Source: Cruorifilaria tuberocauda
Lineage: Eukaryota > Nematoda > Chromadorea > Rhabditida > Onchocercidae
NCBI GenBank assembly: GCA_013365365.1
Contig: JABVXU010000849.1
Location: 1-18,078 of the forward strand
Reading direction: 5' to 3'
DNA length: 18,078 bases
The notes beneath the pieces were generated by a model. That model saw only the letters and a program-made list of their open reading frames with translations. It did not search any database and was not told the origin of the DNA. Below are positions 11,701-18,078 of the stretch, piece after piece. A program made the position numbers and the translations under genes. Numbering within the stretch: position 1 is the first letter of the stretch; each line of letters begins with the position of its first letter.

Positions 11701-14693
11701 TGAGCAGTGTAAGGAAAATGCAAAATACTACTGACGCACGAAATTACTGCCTTTGAAATCATATTAAATAACCAGTTTGAAGAGCGGGGAAAGAGAAATA
11801 ACGCAACGAGGTTGAACACTTCTTTCTTTTTCCCATTCTTTTTATTGTAAACAAAATATGAAAAAAGAAATTTGATTTGGTCATGGAGGTCATTTTAATA
11901 AGGGTGAAATAAATTCACTGAAACGAATTATTTAGAGCTTCTACTTCCAATAAATAGCTCCCGCCTTTTTTAACTATATTAAAACTAAATAGAAATGATA
12001 ACATAAGAATAAATCGGGAATAAAATCCAAATGATGGAATTTGAGAACAAGTTTGCTGAAAGGATGAAAATAAAATAAACGAAATAATCACTTCATAAAA
12101 GAATCCGGAGTATTGGTCAAGGACCTGTTATTTCGCCAATGGACGTTACGTTGAAAACTTGGGCATCGATGGTAGTGAGTCAATTGGATCTGTGACGATT
12201 CATAAGAGGAACGGCGACGATGGCCTCGTTTGAATGATACCTTCTCTTCCGCATCGTTATTTTCCGCTATAAAAAAAAAGTATAGAAAAAAGGAAAGAAA
12301 GAAATTAAAATTTTGAAATTAGAAATTATATTTAGTATATTAATTATTTTATTAATTCGCATCTTTCATGCTCAATAAATCTTTTGAGTAAGCAAATTTT
12401 AACAATCTATTGAAAAAGCTTTTTGAAGCCTTGCTATTCAAGTATAAAAATAAGGCGGAATAAAAGAATTAAGATAACTCTTATACAACTCTGTATAAAT
12501 AATCTACTCTCACAACTATCTAATTAATTTCCTTTAACTATGATTAATTCGAGTATTTAATTCTTCCAAATGTAGTAGTATTTAATTCCCTAATATCCTA
12601 AAATATCGCTTTCGTTTGCAGCAACTTATTGTAAAGTAGTACTTTATTGTCCGTAAAATATACAGTATATCTATTTAATTATATGTCATCACAAAGAAAA
12701 AACGAAATCCTAAAGCAAACATTCCCTATACGTATAACGTACAAAATAAAAAATGACAAAAATACATGTTGGAAATTCGAAATTTTATCTTATAATAAAA
12801 AAAATATTAAGATTTATAACCTTACAAAAATCTATATTGTAAGAAATGTTTACCCAAAATATTATCAATTAATCAAATAAATCATGATTATATCTATGAA
12901 GAATTTCATCCAATTAAACAAGATGGTTCTTGTATAATTAATCAACCAAAATGATTTCACACTTAACTACACAAATTTTTAATTTATATAATTGATTATT
13001 AAATAGCTACTAGAAATTTCGAAAAAATCAACTTTTTACATTTGGCAATTTTTCAAGTCATAATAGGTTTCATATTATTCACTTTAATCCTTAATACCTA
13101 ACTGCCAAAAAAAATCAATCTTCAGCTGGTATTTTCAATCAAACTCCACTTTCATTCGAATCTGATTCCAATCTTATTACTAATCTTGAATCTACTTATT
13201 TCTACTTTTATCATCTTTAGAAATAAGTATAATCAAATTTTTCGCCATTAAATTATACTGCCATTATTTGCATCCAGACAAATCCCTTTTGGATTACTAC
13301 TTTATCGAATATTCCCTTAACGAAGTAATCGACTCTATTACTAACATAAATAAACACTACTAATAATCCTATGATATCTTGGAAGAAAATTCTTCCAAAA
13401 GAAAATAATTTGATTGCATCAAAAATAAAATTTCCTTCAAATTTCTCTTCAAACTAAAATTCACAATGATACATATTATTTTATAAAAGATTAAAAACTG
13501 ACTGATGTGCAGATAGACTAATTCTTGCTTTAATTCTACTCAAAACATGCAAAAACGATCGTTAAACAAGTCGATTATATTTATATTGGAAAGTATAACT
13601 ATTTCTATTTTCTAATGAAATTATCGAAATGATTGATAGCAGAATGGAAAAGCATTACAGTAGAAATTTCGTCCAGAAATTCTCAAAGCATCAATTCATA
13701 CGCTACTTAACTTTAACATTTGTCTTATATGCCACTATTTTTTTCCAGTTTTCATATCGATGAATTCGCCTATGATTTTTCGTTGGTATAAATAATACTA
13801 AATATGAGTATTAAATACTTTTGTGAAATAAAAACGTTCTGTGAAATAAAAAAAAAACACAAAGACGAACAAATATTGTCAAAAAAAAGCCCATGAATGG
13901 GACAAAAAGAGCAACAAATTGAACAAACAACCATAAAACGCTAAGTGAATTGGAACAGAAACAAACAACAAAAACGCAGCTAAAATTTAAAATTAAAATT
14001 GAAAAAAAATACAATAAAATTAAAAGCTTGACAAAATTAGTAATATTAAATAGTAATAATGAAAGGAACAAACAAATAAATATAAATAAGGTTGATGATA
14101 AAATTCAAAAACAAAAGAAACAAGATATGAAAGAAAATGAGAAATAAAAAAAGAAAACCGAAATTGTGACGGCAAAAAATAATAATCGAGAGAAAATAGA
14201 AATGATTATATAAAACTAAAATCTAGCAGCTAGTGTTGTAGTATTGGAAATAAAGAACGAATAGATAAATGGAAATATAATTTAGCTCTAATTATTTAGC
14301 TTAAATTTAGTTTAAAGCTAAACTAGAAACAAGAAAATGGAAAAGACCAACAAAATTATATTACTATAAAGATAATTGTATTCGATAGTATTGAAAGATA
14401 AAGTAAAAAAAAAAATTCAGTTGAAATAAAGGAAAAATCTTAATCAGATAATTAATTGAAGAGTTTAACCAGTTAAAAAAAGAAAATATTACCATTAACG
14501 GTAACTTGTTGCAAACTCTTATGATCCGCATTATATACCAAAGGTAAATTTTCCAGCACTGTTTGCAATGGACCTGGTATTGGGAGTGTTAGCAATTCAG
14601 TCTTTCCTAATCCTTCTTCTTCCTCATTCACCTTCTCTTGCTCATCCTGTCGATATTTTTGCTTTTGCTCATCGAATGATTGTGATGCCAGTG
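5714..14693 (-). CDS. TBC1D12/TBC1D14-like Rab GTPase-activating protein, 16 coding exons, 5' end missing
   Basis: Joined exons (minus strand, 5' to 3'): 14693-14493, 12266-12092, 11560-11340, 10918-10696, 10468-10280, 9899-9699, 9136-9030, 8941-8804, 8725-8625, 8360-8187, 7989-7850, 7559-7456, 7159-6969, 6824-6704, 6495-6352, 5799-5714. They total 2516 nt and encode 837 residues after a split first codon. Numbering from the first whole codon, residues 1-270 are low-complexity, serine-rich and acidic. A family block spans about 265-295, LILEDRP is at 329-335, a charged helix at about 340-390, and the TBC domain at about 413-715 with R422-x3-W426, I502-x2-D505-x2-R508 (arginine finger) and Y542-V-Q544 (glutamine finger). 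TBC domains speed GTP hydrolysis by Rab GTPases. Vertebrate TBC1D14 and TBC1D12 act on recycling endosomes with Rab11 and affect autophagy. Catalytic residues are intact, so activity is expected; the Rab target is inferred only from the family. Residues 722-837 are an extension beyond the domain. The N-terminus is incomplete. Confidence 0.93.
5800..6351 (-). other. Intron 15 (552 bp)
   Basis: GT-AG intron between exons 15 and 16. It contains the candidate alternative terminal exon at 5922-5980; the rest is AT-rich. Confidence 0.7.
5922..5980 (-). CDS. Candidate alternative terminal exon
   Basis: Within the last intron, acceptor CATTGTGCAG is followed by two bases that complete a Val codon from the exon 15 donor. 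It then reads [18 protein letters not shown] and a TAA stop. The stop overlaps an AATAAA hexamer, so a short alternative 3' end could form here. Coding appearance and phase fit are good, but it cannot be told from sequence whether it is used. Confidence 0.4.
6352..6495 (-). CDS. Exon 15 (C-terminal extension, part 2)
   Basis: Residues 763-809. [20 protein letters not shown] ... [14 protein letters not shown]. It is hydrophilic with no known domain. The acceptor is TTTACAG. Two donors are possible: GTAG|GTAATT (used here, phase 1) and TTC|GTAGGT four bases earlier (phase 0). The first gives a sensible join to either downstream exon. Confidence 0.85.
6704..6824 (-). CDS. Exon 14 (C-terminal extension, part 1)
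   Basis: Residues 722-761. [20 protein letters not shown], then [20 protein letters not shown]. No domain is recognised. Composition, codon use and clean splice sites (acceptor AATTGCAG, donor C|GTAAGC, the best consensus donor of the gene) mark it as coding. It continues past the point where vertebrate relatives end. Confidence 0.9.
6969..7159 (-). CDS. Exon 13 (end of TBC domain)
   Basis: Residues 659-721. [20 protein letters not shown] and [18 protein letters not shown] match the final TBC helices (family FLTRLPEDLPAEELFASI). A Ser/Gly-rich linker and KRRTFQQ follow. Acceptor TTAATGCAG. The donor CAG|GTGCAA is supported because the next exon reads on in phase 0. Reading through instead would add only seven residues before a stop. 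Confidence 0.93.
7456..7559 (-). CDS. Exon 12 (TBC domain, YTLYAKSLP segment)
   Basis: Residues 624-657. [20 protein letters not shown] then [14 protein letters not shown]. This is the hallmark (F/Y)TLYxKSLPxDxxxRxWDxFxRDGE core of the TBC1D12/14 group. Acceptor ATTTTCAG, donor G|GTTGAT. Confidence 0.96.
7850..7989 (-). CDS. Exon 11 (TBC domain middle)
   Basis: Residues 577-622. [15 protein letters not shown], then [16 protein letters not shown], then RPDMYLIEW. It aligns across the junction with the vertebrate NKPCQMAFFRVDHGLML and PDIYLIDW segments. Acceptor TTTCAAG, donor TG|GTATTC splitting Trp623. Confidence 0.95.
8187..8360 (-). CDS. Exon 10 (TBC glutamine-finger motif)
   Basis: Residues 519-576. 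[20 protein letters not shown] then [16 protein letters not shown] and [10 protein letters not shown]. The YxQ glutamine finger is Y542-V-Q544. The residue after it is Ser rather than the usual Gly. Acceptor ATTTTCAG, donor ATG|GTACTT, phase 0. Confidence 0.96.
8625..8725 (-). CDS. Exon 9 (TBC arginine-finger motif)
   Basis: Residues 486-518. [20 protein letters not shown] contains IxxDxxR with the catalytic arginine R508. The exon ends in GFFQK. Acceptor TTTTTCAG, donor AAG|GTTTGT, phase 0. Confidence 0.96.
8804..8941 (-). CDS. Exon 8 (TBC domain, helix and variable loop)
   Basis: Residues 440-484. [14 protein letters not shown] corresponds to LFDICLARAKERW of the vertebrate proteins. A serine/threonine-rich loop of the kind that varies between relatives follows. 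Acceptor TTTTATAG. The donor G|GTTATT is non-consensus after GTT but in phase. Confidence 0.92.
9030..9136 (-). CDS. Exon 7 (start of TBC domain)
   Basis: Residues 404-438. [20 protein letters not shown] then [15 protein letters not shown]. It holds the first TBC signature, R422-G-H-V-W426, and the LWWxGIP entry typical of TBC1D12/14. Acceptor CTTTCAG, donor G|GTGATA. Confidence 0.96.
9137..9698 (-). other. Intron 6 with a GC-richer palindrome and a 26-bp tandem duplication
   Basis: GTATGT...TTTCAG intron. Plus-strand CGGCCTT-A-AAGGCCG at 9534-9548 is a perfect small palindrome next to CCAATG (about 9550) and CATTGG (about 9588), in a patch of unusual GC content. At 9603 and 9629 TCCTTAAGT(G/A)AATAAAAA recurs with period 26. 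Confidence 0.7.
9699..9899 (-). CDS. Exon 6 (LPAKS and charged helix up to the TBC domain)
   Basis: Residues 337-402. [16 protein letters not shown] starts a long Arg/Lys/Glu/Gln-rich helix, probably coiled coil, that ends in [14 protein letters not shown]. Both edges match the vertebrate family (LPAKP...; ...NNEILPNWETM). The acceptor CCTTATTGCAG is strong. The donor AT|GTATGT splits the Met403 codon. Confidence 0.95.
9900..10279 (-). other. Intron 5 (380 bp)
   Basis: GT-AG intron between exons 5 and 6. No other feature seen. Confidence 0.75.
10280..10468 (-). CDS. Exon 5 (KLFSRNK ... WRIFGSK ... LILEDRP)
   Basis: Residues 274-335. It opens with [11 protein letters not shown] and [11 protein letters not shown], matching the family's Leu-Gly-Trp-Lys-Leu-Phe-Gly-Lys region, and closes with [10 protein letters not shown], the block just before LPAKP in vertebrate TBC1D12/14. 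The acceptor is AGTTTTTTAG. The donor AG|GTCTGC is weak, but its phase is confirmed because it makes Ser336 in RPSTLPAKS. Confidence 0.9.
10696..10918 (-). CDS. Exon 4 (Asp-rich region plus start of conserved FAR block)
   Basis: Residues 200-272. [16 protein letters not shown] is followed by an aspartate-rich [15 protein letters not shown] patch and the basic [13 protein letters not shown], ending in LLSSTFA. Acceptor ATTACAG. The donor GAG|GTTTGA was preferred over two later GTs (after GATAG and after CAACT) because it gives [10 protein letters not shown], which lines up with the FAR-NLLARKQ block I recall from human TBC1D14. The open frame continues past the donor for some distance, but I treat that as intron. 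Confidence 0.85.
10919..11339 (-). other. Intron 3 (421 bp)
   Basis: GTAACA...ATTACAG intron, AT-rich. A plus-strand frame at 10938-11156 shows no family likeness and is left uncalled. Confidence 0.75.
11340..11560 (-). CDS. Exon 3 (low-complexity Ser/Asp/Thr region)
   Basis: Residues 126-198, [17 protein letters not shown] to VTAHDSAI. It is serine-rich with an acidic [11 protein letters not shown] patch, then a Thr/Ala-rich run. Acceptor GATTGCAG, donor G|GTAACA. An ATG lies 14 bases before the acceptor in the same frame and could mimic a start, but phase agreement with exon 2 makes this an internal exon. Confidence 0.88.
11561..12091 (-). other. Intron 2 (531 bp)
   Basis: GTGATT...TTGCAG intron with nothing further recognised. 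Confidence 0.75.
12092..12266 (-). CDS. Exon 2 (basic, serine-rich linker)
   Basis: Residues 68-124, running from [14 protein letters not shown] to TNTPDSFM. The RRRSSYESS segment resembles a target for basophilic kinases and, once phosphorylated, for 14-3-3 binding; this is a motif reading only. The acceptor is a T-tract ending in ATAG. The donor AA|GTGATT leaves two bases that join the next exon to make Lys125. Confidence 0.88.
12267..14492 (-). other. Intron 1 of the visible gene (2226 bp)
   Basis: GTAATA...TTATAG. This is the longest interval inside the gene. 13840-14160 is strongly A-rich on the plus strand, producing accidental open frames on both strands. No exon, RNA gene or organised repeat was found. 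Confidence 0.7.
14493..14693 (-). CDS. Exon 1 of the visible gene (internal; N-terminal acidic region)
   Basis: Encodes residues 1-66, from [15 protein letters not shown] to LQQVTVN. It has a glutamine/glutamate-rich stretch that may form a short coiled coil, then a hydrophobic [12 protein letters not shown] block. The acceptor is TATCAAG at 14696-14694, with an in-frame TAA just upstream, so the exon cannot extend further. It starts with the last two bases of a codon and contains no in-frame ATG, so an upstream exon must exist. The donor is G|GTAATA, phase 1. Codon use and base composition contrast sharply with the flanking AT-rich DNA. Confidence 0.85.
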
Positions 14694-14901
14694 CTTGATA
14701 AACAATTTAACATATAATCAATTACGAATTTACGTTTATTTTTTTTTCCAATAACATATTTTATTTCAATTTGAAATCAATAATGATTATTCTGCAGTTA
14801 AGTAAAAACACGGTTAATCGCATCATATCTGCCTTCTATCAAAAAAAAAAGATTAAAAGTTCAATCTTCAATACAATTTACTTCAATAGCTTGTAAATTT
14901 G

Positions 14902-15372
14902 TTTTATTACGTAAAAAGTAATTGTCCTGTAAACGATACTCATACGTAGTTTTTGAAAAATCATTTAAGCTATAAAAGTTGAACAAAGGTTTTATTACGC
15001 AAAAATAATTGTCATATAAACGATATTAATACATCATTTTTGAATAACGATATTAATACGTAAATTTTGAATAATCATATAAGCTACGTAAGCTTTTATT
15101 AAAACTGTCATATAAACGATATTAAAACGTAATTTTTGAATAATCATATAAGCTACGTAAGTTACATAAAGCTTTTATTACATAAAAAATAACTGCCGTA
15201 TAAACGATACTAATACGTAATTTTTGAACAATCATATAAGCTGCGTAAGTTGAATAACGGTTTTATTACGTAAAAAAATAGTTACCGTATAAACGATATT
15301 AATACGTAATTTTTCATAATGATATAAGCTACGTAAAGTAGCTATCATATAAGCATATAAGTTATGTAACTG
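14902..15372. repeat. Five-copy ~85-bp tandem repeat
   Basis: Units start near 14902, 14990, 15094, 15173 and 15261 (spacings 88, 104, 79, 88). Each has TTTTATTACGTAAAAA, then ATAAACGATATTAATACGTA, then TTTTTGAATAATCATATAAG and CTACGTAAG. The second unit is longer because an internal GATATTAATACGTA part is duplicated. It is upstream of exon 1, in an intron or the 5' flank. Confidence 0.9.
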
Positions 15373-15740
15373 TATTATTCAACTGGTACTCCTTGATCCA
15401 TTCTCTCTTAACCATGATAATTTAGCATTATAGTAAAAAAAGGAATAATAAGGGCAAAAAAAAAAATCTAAAAACATTCTATAACGGAAATGAGAGGAAA
15501 ATTGTATGGGAATAAAAATTTTAAAAAATAAACGAAGTAAACAAATAAAGTAAATAATTAATTGAATAACGAAGCGAATGAAAAATAAACAATTTAATAA
15601 ATAAACAAATCGGAAAACAATGAATGAAAATGCATCTCTGTAAGTAAATGAATAAAAAAAATAAATAGAAAAGCAAAATGAGCTCTTTAAAAAAAGAAAA
15701 AAAAAACTGAACAGAAGGCAAAATGCTTTAAAGCAAAACT
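15373..15740. other. A-rich interval with no gene
   Basis: Plus strand is purine-rich with many AAATAAA-like runs. The minus-strand frame at 15521-15721 is Phe/Leu/Ile-rich by composition and not believed. Confidence 0.6.
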
Positions 15741-15900
15741 CTCAACATTCCACCAAAGTTATGCTCGTCCACCCACGCATAGCAGCCATCGAAGCATCCA
15801 CCCACGCATTTCAATTAGCACAACAAAAGAAGGCCGAACCACATCTCACTGTTTTCGTCATGCAAATTACTCGTCTCATCCTATTCGTCATTTATTGATG
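15741..15900 (-). promoter_or_regulatory. GC-richer patch: candidate promoter or 5' exon
   Basis: The only sizeable balanced-composition stretch upstream of exon 1. TCCACCCACGCAT occurs twice, at 15768-15780 and 15797-15809. On the minus strand a short ATG frame (ATGGCTGCTATGC at about 15790-15778) is followed by GTGGGT and would join exon 1 in phase 1 (MAAM-P-LASQ). The donor is poor, so this is only a candidate start. Confidence 0.25.
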
Positions 15901-16245
15901 ATGACATGGAACGATTATCAATTCAAATACTCGAATATTTAAATACCTGAACACCTAAATTCGAATACTGGATATATTTTATTTATAGGAATTAAATTAA
16001 TGATAATATAAAAATTGTTGTTTAAAACTATAAAATTACGATAATTAGGAAATAAAAGATTTGGAGGAAAATGTGATATTCTAATAATGTCAAAGGTCAA
16101 GAAGTCAAGAAATCATTTTCGTAAATATTAATTGAGCAAAATTATTATTTTTTCATTACTTAATTATTAAACGAGTATGAGCAGACGATATGATTTACTT
16201 CTATTAGAGAAAAATTCAATACTTAATTACTATATGATGAAGCTA
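15901..16245. other. AT-rich DNA with no recognised feature
   Basis: No exon or organised repeat seen. Confidence 0.55.
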
Positions 16246-16543
16246 TAATACTGAACTGAGCACAGCAGTAATTCGGCAAATTCTGATATTTTAATTCAAA
16301 TGATATGTACTTATAATTTATAAATCGAAGGTAAGTAATTACTATTACTTCTAAATTAGAGTCTTGTAAATTTCAAATTATCTCATAATAAATAATGCTA
16401 AACTAGGCGTAGCAGTAATTTGGCTAATTCTGCTATTTGAATTCGAATAATTTGCGCTTATAATTTATAAATCGAAGTAATTACTATTACTCTCAAAATA
16501 ATTACTATTACTTTTGAATAGAATGTTGTAAATTTCAAATTTC
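16246..16543. repeat. Two-copy ~147-bp direct repeat
   Basis: Copies begin near 16246 and 16393. Shared blocks include AGCAGTAATT(C/T)GGC(A/T)AATTC, TTATAATTTATAAATCGAAG, GTAATTACTATTACT and TTGTAAATTTCAAATT in the same order. The second copy has an extra ATTACTATTAC duplication. Confidence 0.85.
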
Positions 16544-16740
16544 CTTATATTATAAAATAATTATTAGAAATTTTAATTTCTATAAAATAGAAATTAAAAA
16601 AATAAAGAATTTACATGATTTATAACATTTATATTTATGCTATTATTTATTACAAAACAAATAAACGGACTGAACATATTTTGTTGCTAACATTTCATTA
16701 AATCAAAAACAATAATTGTTGATATTCTTGAAACCAAAAA

Positions 16741-17220
16741 TAAGCTTATGATATCATTCTGATGATATGATATCATATGATAATGATATGATATGATACG
16801 ATATGATCTAGCTTAATTAAAGATCTGTAATAAACAAATTTCATTTATCATAAATATCAATTATGCACTAAGTTTATTGGTAAATATTAGTTATTATAAA
16901 TATCAGTTAATCAAACTGGATGACATCACACGATAATATGATTTGGCTTAATTGAAGATTTGTAGTAAACAATTTAATTTATTACTTATGCAATTATTAA
17001 AAGTATATCATGAATATCGGTTATCATAAATATCAGTTAATTTGAGATTAATTGAACTGGATGATATCATACTGGACGATATATTATGATATGGTTTAAT
17101 TGAAAAGATTTATAATAAAACAATTTCATTTATCATAAATATCAGTTAAGTATATCATGAATATGAATATTAGTTATCATAAATATTAGTTCATTAAGAT
17201 TAATTTAAATCGGATTATTA
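16741..17220. repeat. GATAT-rich array and three ~140-bp repeats
   Basis: A GATATGATAT-type run (about 16750-16806) leads into three diverged units anchored by G(C/T)TTAATT(A/G)AA near 16811, 16946 and 17094. Each carries CATTTATCATAAATATCA-like and ATATCATGAATAT-like segments. Confidence 0.75.
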
Positions 17221-17814
17221 TACTTTCGTCACAGAATTATTAAAAATTACTTAATCAGTGAATTTAATATTTCAAAAGTTATTTCGAATTTCATATTTCC
17301 TACAATAATCTGACAATATTTTAGTTTATTTTTATTTCACAAAAAAAAAAGATTTGTTTTTTTTTTTTTGTAAAATTAAATTCATCGCTATTTTCTGTTG
17401 ATTGCAATTCCATTTTCCATTCACACTCTTTTGTGTTCTTTCTCTTTTTTCTGATATTATTTTTAACAGATCATGCCATTTCTCTTTTTTCCTTCGAGAA
17501 AAAAAACCATTTTTCTCTAAATTCCATTTTTTACTTTTTTCTCTTTGCTTATTAATTGTTTTTTTTTTCTGTTATCAATATTCATTTATGATCGATAATA
17601 TATCATTTTTCATATCATAAACTTTTTTCCATTAGTAATGGATGCTTTTCGTTGCTTAAAATGTTAATTATTTACTTAGATAAAGTAATTAAGTAAACCA
17701 AACAGACTGATGCTGGCAAATATTTGAGTTTCTAAATTGAATTATCTTAAAAAGAGTGGAATCGAAAGAAAGTCTCAATAAAGTTTAATTTTAATTAAAA
17801 TGAATTCATTGCTA
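17221..17814. other. AT-rich interval with a pyrimidine-rich block
   Basis: 17340-17640 is T/C-rich on the plus strand, with homopolymer runs and repeated TTCTCTTTTTTC. The open frame there (17402-17620) reflects composition. No gene seen. Confidence 0.6.
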
Positions 17815-17877
17815 TGAGAGCTTTGCGACTATATAATAGATATAATATAATTAAATTCCATATATAATTGAATATAT

Positions 17878-18078
17878 AATTAAAATTATTTTAGATATAA
17901 TATTGAATATATAATTGAAATAATATAATATCGAATATGTAATTGAAATTTTTTTAGATATAATATTGAATATATAATTGAAGTAATATGATATCGAATA
18001 TATAATTGAAATTATTTTAGATATAATATTGAATATATAATTGAAGTAATATAATATCGAATATATAATTGAAATTAT
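17878..18078. repeat. 63-bp tandem repeat running off the window
   Basis: Units start at 17878, 17941 and 18004, exactly 63 apart, each AATTGAAATTATTTTAGATA followed by TAATATTGAATATATAATTG and AAGTAATATAATATCGAATA. Degenerate pieces appear from about 17835. The last unit continues to the final base, so the true array length is unknown. Confidence 0.92.

Noticed and set aside
13811..14147. Overlapping frames on both strands, one looking like a membrane protein (Phe/Leu/Val-rich).
   Set aside because: The plus strand is almost all A-rich, so the minus strand is forced to encode Phe/Leu. This lies within intron 1.
1..18078. tRNA, rRNA, CRISPR, bacterial operons or viral genes.
   Set aside because: No cloverleaf, rRNA core, spacer array, ribosome-binding sites or viral domains were seen; the spliced eukaryotic gene rules out a bacterial reading.

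Overview
The window is AT-rich eukaryotic DNA, roughly a quarter G+C outside exons by eye. It carries one recognisable protein-coding gene on the minus strand, interrupted by many mostly short introns and embedded in simple-sequence and tandem-repeat DNA. Small GT-AG introns, TTTCAG-like acceptors, very AT-rich non-coding DNA and a single-copy housekeeping gene suggest a small-genome invertebrate. A nematode, perhaps a filarial or other spirurid worm, fits best. That placement is an inference; nothing in the window names a species.

The gene encodes a Rab GTPase-activating protein of the TBC1D12/TBC1D14 family. I rebuilt sixteen coding exons between 14693 and 5714 (minus strand). Reading phases agree at all fifteen junctions, every intron begins with GT and ends with AG, and the joined product is 837 residues plus a split first codon. 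It keeps the family's N-terminal blocks (a FAR-type basic block, then LILEDRP and LPAKS), a charged helix, a complete TBC domain with RxxxW, IxxDxxR and YxQ motifs, and then about 116 extra residues that vertebrate relatives, as I recall them, lack. The start codon is not found. The first visible exon opens in mid-codon, so at least one upstream exon lies in 14694-18078 or beyond the window. The last intron hides a second exon that is in phase with the same donor and would give a different C-terminus.

Layout: 1-2720 is gene-free and holds a microsatellite and several families of degenerate tandem repeats. 2740-3078 is an inverted-repeat unit resembling a small non-autonomous DNA transposon. 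3079-5302 shows nothing I can name. 5303-5357 is a near-perfect palindrome beside the likely poly(A) signals of the gene. 5374-14693 is the gene with its 3' untranslated region. 14694-18078 is probably its 5' intron or promoter region: a five-copy ~85 bp repeat, a short GC-richer patch at 15741-15900 with a candidate first exon or promoter, two more repeat families, and a 63-bp tandem array that runs off the window end.

I saw no rRNA, tRNA or CRISPR, no second protein gene, and no convincing novel multi-gene system. The points most worth following are the alternative C-terminal exon, the C-terminal extension, the palindrome and the inverted-repeat element.
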